The position numbers were made by a program, and so were the translations under genes. This document shows, piece by piece, positions 22,156 through 29,952 of a stretch of 64,000 nucleotides of DNA. Source of the stretch: CADCTP01 sp963849885 (lineage in GTDB: Bacteria > Actinomycetota > Actinomycetes > Mycobacteriales > CADCTP01); NCBI GenBank assembly GCA_963849885.1, contig CAWKIV010000017.1:1-64000 (forward strand), read 5' to 3'. How positions within the stretch are numbered: the stretch's first letter is position 1; each line of letters starts with the position of its first letter. Below the pieces are notes generated by a model. The model did not search any database, was not told the origin of the DNA, and worked only from the letters and a program-made list of their open reading frames with translations.

Positions 22156-23400
22156 GTGACCCGCGACCGGGTGGTCGTCACCGGCATGGGGGCGGTGTCC
22201 AGCATCGGCATCGGCCTGCCCGCCTTCCTGGCCGGCCTGCGGGCCGGCCGCTGCGCCGCGGCGCCGATCGAGGCGTTCGACACCACCGGCTTCGAGTACG
22301 CGATCGGCTGCGAGATCGCCGACTTCGCGCCGGAGCGGTGGATCAGCACCCTGCCGGTCGACACGCTCGGCCGGGCCACCCAGTTCTCCGTGTCGGCCGC
22401 CCGGATGGCGGTCGCCGACGCCGGGCTCGCCGCCGCCGAGCTGCGCCGGCGCCGCGGCCTGATCGCGATCGGCACCACCGACGGCGAGGCCCGCGACCTG
22501 GACCGGCTGGTCGAGACCGAGGTCCGGGACTCCCCGGCGGCGATGGACCCGGGGCTGGCCCGGCGGGTGCCGGCCGGCCGGCTGTCCGCGGCCGTCGCGG
22601 CCGAGCTCGACCTCAGCGACGTGGAGGTGGTCACGCTGCCGACCGCCTGCGCGGCCGGCAACTACGCGATCGGCTACGGCTACGACGCGATCCGCGCCGG
22701 CGACGTCGACTACGCGGTCTGCGGCGGGGCCGACGCGGTGTGCCGCAAGACCTTCACCGGCTTCTACCGGATCGGCACCATGGCGCCGGAGCGCTGCCAG
22801 CCGTTCGACAAGGACCGCAAGGGCATCCTGGTCGGCGAGGGCGGCGGCGTGCTGGTGCTGGAGAGCCTGCGCTCGGCCCGGGAGCGGGGCGCCCGGGTGC
22901 ACGCCGAGGTGCTCGGCTTCGGCCTCAACTGCGACGCCCGGCACCCGGTCGCGCCGGACGAGGACAGCGTGGCCCGGTGCATGCAGCTCGCGCTCGCCGA
23001 CGCCGGCGTGGCCCCCGGCGAGGTCGACTTCATCTCCGCCCACGGCACCGGCACCCGGGCCAACGACGTGACCGAGGCGGCGGCCGTCCGCCGGGTGTTC
23101 GGCGCGGACACCGCGCCGCGCACGGTGTCCATGAAGTCGATGCTCGGGCACAGCATGGGCGCGGCCAGCGCGCTGGCCTCCATCGGCTGCGTGCTGGCGA
23201 TCCTGGACGGCTTCATCCCGCCGACGGCCAACCACGTCGAGACCGACCCGGAGTGCGGGCTGGACTGCGTGCCCAACGTGGCCGTCGCGGCCCGGCCGCG
23301 GATCGTGCAGAACACCGGCCTGGCCTTCGGCGGCAACAACGCCGTGGTCGTCTACGGCCGGCACGAGCCCGCCGGCGTCCGGCCGGAGCCGGTCCGGTGA
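22156..23400 (+). CDS. Discrete beta-ketoacyl synthase A (FabF-like, intact triad)
   Basis: This 414-residue decarboxylating ketosynthase of the KAS II/type II PKS class has the complete Cys-His-His triad: Cys165 in LPTACAAGNYA, His296 in SAHGTGTRAND and His332 in LGHSMGAASA. The glycine-rich C-terminal segment NTGLAFGGNNAVVV is also standard. It condenses malonyl-ACP with an acyl chain on one of the discrete ACPs. GTG 22156 was preferred because GGACAGG lies eight bases ahead; GTG 22147 would add MPT. The next gene is also a ketosynthase with GTGA overlap, so KS-A and KS-B may form a heterodimer. Confidence 0.9.
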   Translation: MTRDRVVVTGMGAVSSIGIGLPAFLAGLRAGRCAAAPIEAFDTTGFEYAIGCEIADFAPERWISTLPVDTLGRATQFSVSAARMAVADAGLAAAELRRRRGLIAIGTTDGEARDLDRLVETEVRDSPAAMDPGLARRVPAGRLSAAVAAELDLSDVEVVTLPTACAAGNYAIGYGYDAIRAGDVDYAVCGGADAVCRKTFTGFYRIGTMAPERCQPFDKDRKGILVGEGGGVLVLESLRSARERGARVHAEVLGFGLNCDARHPVAPDEDSVARCMQLALADAGVAPGEVDFISAHGTGTRANDVTEAAAVRRVFGADTAPRTVSMKSMLGHSMGAASALASIGCVLAILDGFIPPTANHVETDPECGLDCVPNVAVAARPRIVQNTGLAFGGNNAVVVYGRHEPAGVRPEPVR

Positions 23401-24545
23401 GCTGGTCGATCGCCGGCACCGGCGCGGTGGCCAGCGTCGGCGGCAGCACCGACGAGGTCTTCGCCGCGCTCTGCGCGGGCCGCAGCGGGCTGGCCCCGCT
23501 GCGCGGCTTCGACGCGGCGAAGTACCGGGCCCGGTCCGCGTACGAGATCGACGACCGGCCGGCGGCCGGCACCGACGTGCCCGGGCGCGCGACCGGCTGG
23601 CTGCTGACGGCGGTGGCCGAGGCGCTGGCCGACGCCGGGCTGGCCGCGGACCTCTCGGACGTGCCGGTGATCGTCGGCACCGGCCTGCGCGAGCTGCGCT
23701 CGGCCGAGCTGGCCTGGCGGGCCGGCACCCGCGTCGACCCGGCCGACCTGCACTTCGGCACCGCGCTGCGGGCGCGCTTCGCGGCCGCCAGCACGTACAC
23801 GGTCGCCAACGCCTGCGCCGCGTCGGTCTGCGCGCTGGCGATGGGCTGCGACCTGCTGGCCGCGGACGCGGCCGACACCGTCGTCGTCGCCGGCACCGAC
23901 ACGCTGACCGAGAGCATGTTCGGCCTGCTCGACCGGGTGCAGCTGGAGCCGCCGGACCAGGTCCGGCCGTTCGACGCGGACCGGCGGGGGACCCTGCTGG
24001 GCGACGGCGCGGTCGCGGTGGTGCTGCGCCGGGACGGCTCCGGCGGGCCGGCCGCCGCCCGGGTCCGCGCGGTGAGCATGAACTGCGACGCGGCGCACCC
24101 GACCGCGCCGGACCCGGGCGGCATCGCCGCGGCCATCCGGCTGGCGCACGAGCAGGCCGGCGTCACCGCCGCGGACATCGACCTGGTCCTGGTGCACGGC
24201 ACCGGCACCACCCTCAACGACGCGGCCGAGGTGGTCGCGCTGGCCGAGGTCTTCGGCCCGGCCGCCGGCCGGCCGCTGCTGACCGCGGTGAAGTCGATGA
24301 CCGGCCACACCTCCGGCGGCTCCGGCCTGCTCGGCGTCGTGGTGGCGGCCCGGGCGCTGGCCACCGGGCGGGTCCCGCCGACGCTCGGGCTGCGCGAGCC
24401 GATGGCCGAGGCGGCGCCGTTCCGGTTCGTCCGGGACCCCGGCCGGACCGCCGACCTGCGGCTGGCCCAGGTCGACGCGTTCGGCTTCGGCGGCGTCAAC
24501 GCGGTCGCGGTGCTGGAGCGGGCCGGCGGGGGAGGGGCGCGGTGA
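23397..24545 (+). CDS. Discrete beta-ketoacyl synthase B (intact triad)
   Basis: This 382-residue ketosynthase starts at GTG 23397, overlapping the KS-A stop. The triad is present: Cys140 in VANACAASVCALA, His267 in LVHGTGTTLND and His304 in MTGHTSGGSGL. FGFGGVNAVAVLERA closes the protein. Unlike a chain-length factor it keeps Cys, so it should be catalytic. It is about 30 residues shorter than KS-A, mainly at the N-terminus and in the cap region. Two active and two inactive ketosynthase homologues in one operon would allow two KS-CLF-like pairs; the pairing is inference. Confidence 0.87.
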   Translation: MSWSIAGTGAVASVGGSTDEVFAALCAGRSGLAPLRGFDAAKYRARSAYEIDDRPAAGTDVPGRATGWLLTAVAEALADAGLAADLSDVPVIVGTGLRELRSAELAWRAGTRVDPADLHFGTALRARFAAASTYTVANACAASVCALAMGCDLLAADAADTVVVAGTDTLTESMFGLLDRVQLEPPDQVRPFDADRRGTLLGDGAVAVVLRRDGSGGPAAARVRAVSMNCDAAHPTAPDPGGIAAAIRLAHEQAGVTAADIDLVLVHGTGTTLNDAAEVVALAEVFGPAAGRPLLTAVKSMTGHTSGGSGLLGVVVAARALATGRVPPTLGLREPMAEAAPFRFVRDPGRTADLRLAQVDAFGFGGVNAVAVLERAGGGGAR

Positions 24546-25519
24546 CCGCGGCCGACCCGGTCGTGGTGACCGGGGTCGGGCTGGCGCTGCCGGGCGTCGC
24601 GGACGCGGCCGCGCTGCCCGGCGCCACCCGGGCGGCGGTCCGGGCGGCCGACCCGGTCGAGCCGGCCGACCGGCTCGGCCGGCGCGGCCTGCGCTACCTG
24701 GACCGGGCCTCCCAGCTGGCGCTGTGCGCCGGGCGGGACGCGCTGCGGGACGCCGGCCTGCTGCCGGCCGGGACCGAGGCGCCGCCGCCCGGCGACCCGG
24801 TCGCGGTGGTGGTCAGCACCAACTTCGGCAACCTCGACACCGTCTGCGAGGTGGCCGCGACCATCGCCGAGCGGAGCACCGACCGGGTCAGCCCGATGGC
24901 GCTGCCGACCGCGTCGAGCAACGTCACCGCCGCGGTGCTGGCGACCCGCTTCGGCCTGCGCGGACCCAACCTGACCTTCACCAACGGGGCCACCTCCGGG
25001 CTCGACGCGGTCCACTGGGCCGGGCTGCTGGTCACCGGAGGCCGGTGCGCGCAGGCGCTGGTGGTCGGGGTGGAGACCAGCAACCCGGTCGTCGCCGGGC
25101 TGCTCGGCCGGCCGGCCGACGAGCTGCTCGACGGCGCCGCGGCGGTGGTGGTGGAGCGCGCGGCCACGGCCGAGGCCCGGGGGGCGGCCCGGCTGGCCGA
25201 GCTCGGCCGGTACGCCCGGCGGCCGGGGGTCGCCGCCTGCGTCGAGCGGGTCCTCGCCGGCGCGCCGGAGCCCCCCGCCCTCTGGCTGGCCGACACCCCC
25301 ACCGACACCCCCACCGGCGCTGCGGCGCCGGCGGCGGGGCCGGACCTGACCGCCGCCTTCGGGCTGGCGTCCGGGGCGCTCGGGGTGCTGCAGTGCGCGG
25401 CGGTGGTGGGCTGGTTCGCGGCCGGCGGGGCGGAGCCGGCCCTGGTCACCACCGGGTCGGACGGCGACGACGCGGTCGCCGGCCTGCTGCTGCGCCCGGC
25501 CGGGGCGGGGCGGCGATGA
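24542..25519 (+). CDS. Ketosynthase-like protein C, catalytic residues lost (chain-length-factor-like)
   Basis: This 325-residue protein has the thiolase fold of ketosynthases (VVVTGVGLALPG, LPTASSNVTAAVLATRFGLR) but is about 80 residues short. At the nucleophile elbow it reads TFTNGATSGLDA, so Cys is replaced. The HGTGT block is absent, and the final GHTxGA segment is reduced to LASGALGVLQ. It cannot catalyse condensation. Chain-length factors of type II PKSs are similarly Cys-less partners, but those usually carry Gln at this site. GTG 24542 overlaps KS-B and its end overlaps the hydrolase gene. A structural partner of KS-A or KS-B is the best guess. Confidence 0.75.
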   Translation: MTAADPVVVTGVGLALPGVADAAALPGATRAAVRAADPVEPADRLGRRGLRYLDRASQLALCAGRDALRDAGLLPAGTEAPPPGDPVAVVVSTNFGNLDTVCEVAATIAERSTDRVSPMALPTASSNVTAAVLATRFGLRGPNLTFTNGATSGLDAVHWAGLLVTGGRCAQALVVGVETSNPVVAGLLGRPADELLDGAAAVVVERAATAEARGAARLAELGRYARRPGVAACVERVLAGAPEPPALWLADTPTDTPTGAAAPAAGPDLTAAFGLASGALGVLQCAAVVGWFAAGGAEPALVTTGSDGDDAVAGLLLRPAGAGRR

Positions 25520-26382
25520 GCGCCGAGCCCGTCGGGGGCGGGACGCCGACCGTGCCCGGCCTCGGGCCGAACGGCGCCGGTCCGGCCGAGCCGGTCGTGG
25601 TCCGGCGGGTGCGCCCCGGCGCCGGCCCCGACCCGCTGCGGGTGCTGCTCCTGCACGGGCTGTGCGGCAGCGCCGCGATCTGGGACGGCTTCGCCGGGCT
25701 GGCCGACCCCGACTGGGAGCTGTGGGCGGCCGACCTGCCCTGGCGCGGCACCGGGGTGACCGGCTGGGCGGACCGGCCGGTGGAGGACTGGGCCGCCCGG
25801 GCCGTCGCCGACCTGCCCGGCGGGGCCGACGTGCTGATGGCCCACTCCTTCGGCACCAGCGTCGTGCTGCGGTGGCTGGACCGGCAGGCCACCGGCCCGG
25901 ACGGCGGCTTCGTGGTCGGCGGGCGGCGGCTGCGCGGGCTGGTGCTGGTCTCGCCGCTCTACCGGGCCGACCCGGACGACTTCGACTGGGACTCGATCGT
26001 CTACTACGTCGACCGGATCGACGGGATCCTCGCCGACGGCCTGCTCGCCGGGACCGGCCGGACGCTGCCGGCCGACAAGCTGCGGGCCGTCGCGCTCAAG
26101 GTCCGGGACCTGGTCGGCCCGTACGGGTGGCTGCGGTTCTTCGACACCTACCTGCGGATGCCCGAGGTCCGCGGGGAGCGGCTGACCGTGCCGGCCCTGG
26201 TGGTCGGCGGGGGACTGGACACCGCGGCCCTGCCGGCGGACGCCGAGGCGCTGGGCCGGGCGCTGCCGGCCGCCACCGTGCACCTCCTGCCCGGCACCCG
26301 GCACTACCCGATGATCACCGCGGCGGAGGCGTTCGCCGAGCTGACCAACTCCTTCCTGCGGTCCGTGGCGGCGGCGCCATGA
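25516..26382 (+). CDS. Alpha/beta hydrolase
   Basis: This 288-residue alpha/beta-hydrolase-fold protein has the oxyanion region LLLHGLCGSAAIW, nucleophile Ser111 in MAHSFGTSV, a probable acid in VVGGGLDTAALP, and His in PGTRHYPMI. It could act as an editing (type II) thioesterase, a cyclase or a hydrolase releasing chains from the discrete ACPs. The first 28 residues are low-complexity and may be a wrong start, but ATG 25516 fits the ATGA overlap with the gene before. It is translationally coupled to the KS-like and hotdog genes. Its substrate cannot be deduced from sequence. Confidence 0.78.
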   Translation: MSAEPVGGGTPTVPGLGPNGAGPAEPVVVRRVRPGAGPDPLRVLLLHGLCGSAAIWDGFAGLADPDWELWAADLPWRGTGVTGWADRPVEDWAARAVADLPGGADVLMAHSFGTSVVLRWLDRQATGPDGGFVVGGRRLRGLVLVSPLYRADPDDFDWDSIVYYVDRIDGILADGLLAGTGRTLPADKLRAVALKVRDLVGPYGWLRFFDTYLRMPEVRGERLTVPALVVGGGLDTAALPADAEALGRALPAATVHLLPGTRHYPMITAAEAFAELTNSFLRSVAAAP

Positions 26383-27419
26383 CGACCGGGACCGCGCCGA
26401 CGCCGGCCGGGGCGCTGCTGGCCGGGACCACCCGGGTCCCGCTGCGGCCCCGCTACGAGGGCGCCAACATCTGCACCTGGATCGGCTTCAAGCACGTCAA
26501 CTACCTGGTCGAGGAAGCCGTGCTGGCGCACTTCCGGGCCGCCGGGGCGCCGGCCGGGGCGCTGTACGAGGACTTCGGCCTCGGCCTGGACCTGGTCGAG
26601 CTGGACACCCGGGTGCTGCACGCCCTGCACGTGGACGACGAGGTGACCGCGGTCGTGGTGCCGGCCACCGCCGCGGCGGACCGGGCGGTCCGGCTGCGGG
26701 TGACGCTGACGGTGGACCGCGGCGGCCGGCCGCGGAAGGCCGCCACCGCCCGGGTCGCCGTGGTGCTGCGGGCCGGCGACCCGCGGTCGTCCGGTGTGGA
26801 CGCTCCGGCCGGGCTGGCCCGGTTCGTGGTGCCCGTGCTCGGCGCCCACCGCCCCGCCGAGCCCGCCGAGCCCGCCGGGCCGGACGGGCCGGCCGGGCCG
26901 GCCGGGGCGGGGAGCGGGCCGGCGGGCGGCACCGACCCGCTGCTCGACCGGCTCACCGCCGGCCGCAACGCCTACGGCTGGCGGGCGCCGGTCCGCTACC
27001 CGTACTGCCACTTCACCGAGTGGCTGCAGCTGTCGGGCTACCTGCGGCTGCTGGAGGAGGCGGTCGACCGCTTCCTGGCCGACCGCGGCATCTCCATCGC
27101 CACCCTGCTGGCCGACCGGCGCTGGATCCCGGTGGTGCCGCGGTCCCGGGTGGAGATCCTGGCCGAGGCCCGGATGGAGGAGGACCTCTACACCGTCTAC
27201 ACCGTCGAGGACGTCTTCAAGGACGCCACCTACACCTCCCGGCTGGACTGCTACGTCCGGCGGGACGGCGCGCTGCGGCCGACGGCCACCGGCTCCATCA
27301 CCCACGGCTACGCGGTGATCGAGAGCCGCCGGGACTGGCGGCTGGTGCCCTTCGACGACCGGGTGCTGCGCGCCCTCGCCGGCCCGGTGCCGGCCGGAGC
27401 GGGAGGGGGATCGCCGTGA
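26379..27419 (+). CDS. Double-hotdog protein (thioesterase- or dehydratase-like)
   Basis: This 346-residue protein has two hotdog-like halves joined by a Pro/Ala/Gly linker around residues 155-185. The first half has FKHVNYLVEEAVLAHFRA and GLDLVELDTRVLHALHVDDE, as in 4HBT-type acyl-thioesterases. The second has CHFTEWLQLSGYLRLLEEAV and VVPRSRVEILAEARMEEDLY. In a type II system making a beta-hydroxyacyl chain, a double hotdog could be the dehydratase partner of the KR at 29949. Thioesterase activity is equally possible. The HxxxGxxxxP motif of PKS dehydratases was not seen. It starts at ATG 26379 (ATGA overlap) and ends in a GTGA overlap with the Tus-like gene. Confidence 0.65.
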   Translation: MTTGTAPTPAGALLAGTTRVPLRPRYEGANICTWIGFKHVNYLVEEAVLAHFRAAGAPAGALYEDFGLGLDLVELDTRVLHALHVDDEVTAVVVPATAAADRAVRLRVTLTVDRGGRPRKAATARVAVVLRAGDPRSSGVDAPAGLARFVVPVLGAHRPAEPAEPAGPDGPAGPAGAGSGPAGGTDPLLDRLTAGRNAYGWRAPVRYPYCHFTEWLQLSGYLRLLEEAVDRFLADRGISIATLLADRRWIPVVPRSRVEILAEARMEEDLYTVYTVEDVFKDATYTSRLDCYVRRDGALRPTATGSITHGYAVIESRRDWRLVPFDDRVLRALAGPVPAGAGGGSP

Positions 27420-27742
27420 CCGACTACCTGCTGGTGGAGACCGGCGGGCCGGACGCCGGCCCGGCCTGCGAGCGCTTCGTCGGCGACGCCGTCCGGCTGG
27501 CCGCCGGCGACGCCGGGGTCACGCTGCTGCTGCTGGAGGCCGGGGTGGTGGCCGCGGTGCGCGACGCCGGGCCGGACCTCGGCTCGCTGCTGCGGCACGG
27601 CGGCGAGCTGTGGGTGGACTCGTTCTCGCTGCGGCAGCGGGCGGTGCTGCCGGCCGACCTGGTCAGCGGGGCCCGGGTCGTGGAGATGACCGACGTGGCC
27701 GAGCGGCTGCTGCGGCCCGGCCTGTCCACGGTCTGGCACTGA
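27416..27742 (+). CDS. TusB/DsrH-like small protein (sulfur-relay family)
   Basis: This 108-residue protein ends in RLLRPGLSTVWH, reminiscent of the TusB C-terminus (long hydrophobic strand, then ...W). Its core VTLLLLEAGVVAAVRDAG resembles the LLLLQDGVTAAV strand-turn of TusB/DsrH. In the known TusBCD or DsrEFH complexes three DsrE-fold proteins form a hexamer that passes persulfide sulfur between carriers. The protein has one Cys (PACERF), early in the chain. It is preceded by a strong GGAGCGGGAGGGGG ribosome site and followed by two more proteins of the same fold. Assignment rests on size, motif recall and the triad context, not on a search. Confidence 0.6.
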   Translation: MTDYLLVETGGPDAGPACERFVGDAVRLAAGDAGVTLLLLEAGVVAAVRDAGPDLGSLLRHGGELWVDSFSLRQRAVLPADLVSGARVVEMTDVAERLLRPGLSTVWH

Positions 27743-27743
27743 C

Positions 27744-28151
27744 ATGGCCTGGACCGTGCCCCCGACCGACGTGCTGCTCAAGGTGCTCGGCGCCCCGCAC
27801 CAGACCGAGCTGGTGTGCAGCCTGTTCCGGCTGGCGGAGGCGCTGCTGGACAGCGGCGCCACGGTGCAGGTGTGGACCTGCGCCGAGGCGACCGGGCTGA
27901 CCCGGGCCGGCCTCGGCGACCGCAAGCCGCGCGACCCGGCCGACCGCACCGTGCACCACCCGTCCACCGCCGGGCTGGTCCGCGACCTGCTGGCCGGCGC
28001 CCCGGGCCGGATCAGCTGGTACGCCTGCCGCTTCTGCTGCGTCGACCGCGGCGCGGTCGAGCAGATCCCCGAGGTCCGGGTCCGGCCGGCGGGCCGGTTC
28101 TGGGAGCACGTGCTGGCCGCCGACAAGACCGTGGTGCTGGGGGTGTGCTGA
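27744..28151 (+). CDS. TusD/DsrE-like small protein with Cys-rich active site
   Basis: This 135-residue DsrE-fold protein begins with VLLKVLGAPHQTELVCSLFRLAEALLDSG (quoted in two parts: VLLKVLGAPHQTE and LVCSLFRLAEALLDSG), like the nucleotide-free Rossmann start of TusD. The segment WYACRFCCVDRGAV sits where TusD has its catalytic Cys followed by RRG, so Cys95 (with Cys98 and Cys99) is a candidate persulfide carrier. The protein ends TVVLGVC, a further Cys. It starts one base after the TusB-like stop. In the known complex the DsrE/TusD subunit is the one that binds sulfur, so this is the member expected to be active here. Confidence 0.65.
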   Translation: MAWTVPPTDVLLKVLGAPHQTELVCSLFRLAEALLDSGATVQVWTCAEATGLTRAGLGDRKPRDPADRTVHHPSTAGLVRDLLAGAPGRISWYACRFCCVDRGAVEQIPEVRVRPAGRFWEHVLAADKTVVLGVC

Positions 28152-28154
28152 GCC

Positions 28155-28550
28155 GTGCCGACCGCCGACTGCACCCTGCTGATCGTGGAGCGCGCCTACC
28201 GCGGCGCGGTCGAGGACCAGTTCGCCGACGTGCTCTACTTCGTGCACGGCCTGCACCGGCAGAGCGGCGGCGTCGAGCTGGCCCTGCGCGGGGCCGCCGC
28301 CGGCTTCGCGGTGCAGACCGACCGCCCGCCGGCCCTGCGGGTCGCCGGCCGGCCGCTGGACACGCTGCCGGACCCGCGCCGGTCGGTGCAGCGGCTGCTC
28401 GACGACGGCGTGGCCGTCTGGACCGAGGAGCCGGACCTGCTCGCCCTCGGCGCCACCGCGCCGGCCCGGCTGATCCCCGGGGTGCGCTGCCTGGCCGCGC
28501 ACGAGCTGGTGGCGCGGTGGCCCGGCTACGCCCGGGTGTGGTTCTTCTGA
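28155..28550 (+). CDS. TusC/DsrF-like small protein
   Basis: This 131-residue protein starts at GTG 28155, three bases after the TusD-like stop. It has the DsrE-fold beginning TLLIVERAYRGAVEDQFADV and the TusC-like middle ALRGAAAGFAVQTDRPPALR. It ends in RVWFF, comparable to the hydrophobic strand end of TusC. Two Cys are present (ADCTLL and GVRCLA). With the two genes before, it completes a B-D-C-type triad. The following ketosynthase-like gene overlaps its end, so the triad is embedded in, not adjacent to, the biosynthetic operon. Confidence 0.58.
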   Translation: MPTADCTLLIVERAYRGAVEDQFADVLYFVHGLHRQSGGVELALRGAAAGFAVQTDRPPALRVAGRPLDTLPDPRRSVQRLLDDGVAVWTEEPDLLALGATAPARLIPGVRCLAAHELVARWPGYARVWFF

Positions 28551-29692
28551 GCCGGCCGGAGGCGCCCGGGACCGGCGCCGGCGCACCGGTGATCTCCGCC
28601 TGGTCGGCGATCTCCCCGTGGGGGCTGACCGCCGGCGACTTCGCCGCCGGGCTGCGCTCCGGCCGGCCGACCGCGGCCCCGCTCGACCGTGCCGAGTGGA
28701 CGGTGCCGGTGCCGGACGCGTGCCTGGTGCCCGGCTTCGACGTCCGTACGGAGCTGGGCCGCAAGGGCACCCGGTCGATGGACCGGGCCAGCGGGCTGGC
28801 GGTGGCCGCGGTCGGCCGGCTGCTCGGCGGGGCCGGCGACGGGGAGCGGCTGCCCGGGCTGCCCCCGGACGCCGGCCTGGTGCTGGGCACCACCACCGGC
28901 AGCGCACAGTCCATGATGGACTTCACCCGCGAGTCGCTGGTCGGCACCCGGCCCTACCTGGTCGACCCGGCGCGCTTCCCCAGCACGGTGATGAACTGCG
29001 CGGCCGGCCAGGCGGCGATCTGGCACCGGCTGCAGGGTCCGAACGCGACGGTGGCCGCCGGGCGGGCCACCGGCCTGGCCGGCCTGCAGTACGCGCTGCG
29101 CCTGCACCGGGCCGGCCGGGCCGGCGCCCTGCTGTGCGGGGCGGTCGAGGAGTTCTCGGCCGCCCGGGCCTGGCTGACCTGGCACGCCCGGGCGGCCGGC
29201 GAGGCCGCGCCGGTGCTCGGCGAGGGCGCCGCCGTGTGGCTGCTGGAGCCGGCCGAGGTGGCCCGGGCGCACGGCCGGACCGGCCTGGCCGCACCGGTCG
29301 GGCTGGAGTTCGGCTTCGCCCGGGACCGGGCCGCGATCCGGCCGGTCCTGGCCGGCTGCCTGCGCCGGCTGCTCGACCGCGCCGGGCTGGCCGCGGCCGA
29401 CGTCGACCTGGTCGCGGACTCGCAGCGGGCCGGGGCCGACGGCGCGGCCGAGCGGGCCGCCCTGGCCGACGTGCTCGGCCCGGCCGGCCCGGCGGGCCCC
29501 CGCCGGGTGGGCTGCGCCGACCGCATCGGCGACACCGCCGCCGCGTCGGCCGCCTTCCAGCTCGCGGCGGTGCTGGCCTGCGCGGCCGAGCCGGGGGCCG
29601 CCGCCGGCCGGCTCGCCCTGGTGACCGCGGCCGAGGCCGGCGGTGCGGTGGCGGCCGCCGCTTTCCGGCTGAGCGAGGGAGGGCGGAGCTGA
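28538..29692 (+). CDS. Ketosynthase-like protein D, all catalytic residues lost
   Basis: This is a thiolase-fold protein of about 384 residues (367 if it starts at GTG 28589). The fold is evident from VISAWSAISPWGLTAGDF, TVMNCAAGQAAIWHRLQGPN and CGAVEEFSAARAW. At the nucleophile position it reads AAGRATGLAGL (Arg for Cys). The HGTGT block is replaced by DSQRAGADGAAE, and GHT by GDTAAASA. It is thus a second inactive ketosynthase homologue, distinct from protein C. It lies between the Tus-like genes and ACP-B, and its TGA overlaps the ACP start. It may be the decoy subunit for one of the active KSs or a scaffold. Confidence 0.72.
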   Translation: MVLLSRPEAPGTGAGAPVISAWSAISPWGLTAGDFAAGLRSGRPTAAPLDRAEWTVPVPDACLVPGFDVRTELGRKGTRSMDRASGLAVAAVGRLLGGAGDGERLPGLPPDAGLVLGTTTGSAQSMMDFTRESLVGTRPYLVDPARFPSTVMNCAAGQAAIWHRLQGPNATVAAGRATGLAGLQYALRLHRAGRAGALLCGAVEEFSAARAWLTWHARAAGEAAPVLGEGAAVWLLEPAEVARAHGRTGLAAPVGLEFGFARDRAAIRPVLAGCLRRLLDRAGLAAADVDLVADSQRAGADGAAERAALADVLGPAGPAGPRRVGCADRIGDTAAASAAFQLAAVLACAAEPGAAAGRLALVTAAEAGGAVAAAAFRLSEGGRS

Positions 29693-29952
29693 TGCCCGAG
29701 TCCGAGACCCCGCGGCTCGACGTGGACGACCTGCGTCGCACCGTGGCCAAGATCCTCGACGTCGAACCGGCCGACCTGACCGACGAGGTCCGGTTCGTCG
29801 AGGACCTCGGCGGCAACTCGCTGCTGGCGCTGGAGGTCCTCGTGGTGCTGGAGGAGAAGTACGGCGTCACCTTCAGCCGGGACGAGGTCGAGTCGCTGAC
29901 GTCGCTGCCGCGGACCCGCGAGCTGCTCGCGGCGAAGCTGGCGGCCCGGTGA
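29692..29952 (+). CDS. Discrete acyl carrier protein B
   Basis: This 86-residue ACP has the phosphopantetheine serine Ser43 in DLGGNSLLALEVL, a type II/FAS-like carrier. ATG 29692 shares its A with the TGA of the previous gene, and the stop overlaps the GTG of the ketoreductase, so ACP-B and KR are likely made together. It differs clearly from ACP-A (GGNSL versus DADSL), which supports division of labour between the two carriers. Confidence 0.88.
   Translation: MPESETPRLDVDDLRRTVAKILDVEPADLTDEVRFVEDLGGNSLLALEVLVVLEEKYGVTFSRDEVESLTSLPRTRELLAAKLAAR

Noticed and set aside
28589..29692. Treating protein D as an active ketosynthase
   Set aside because: Cys and both His of the triad are replaced.
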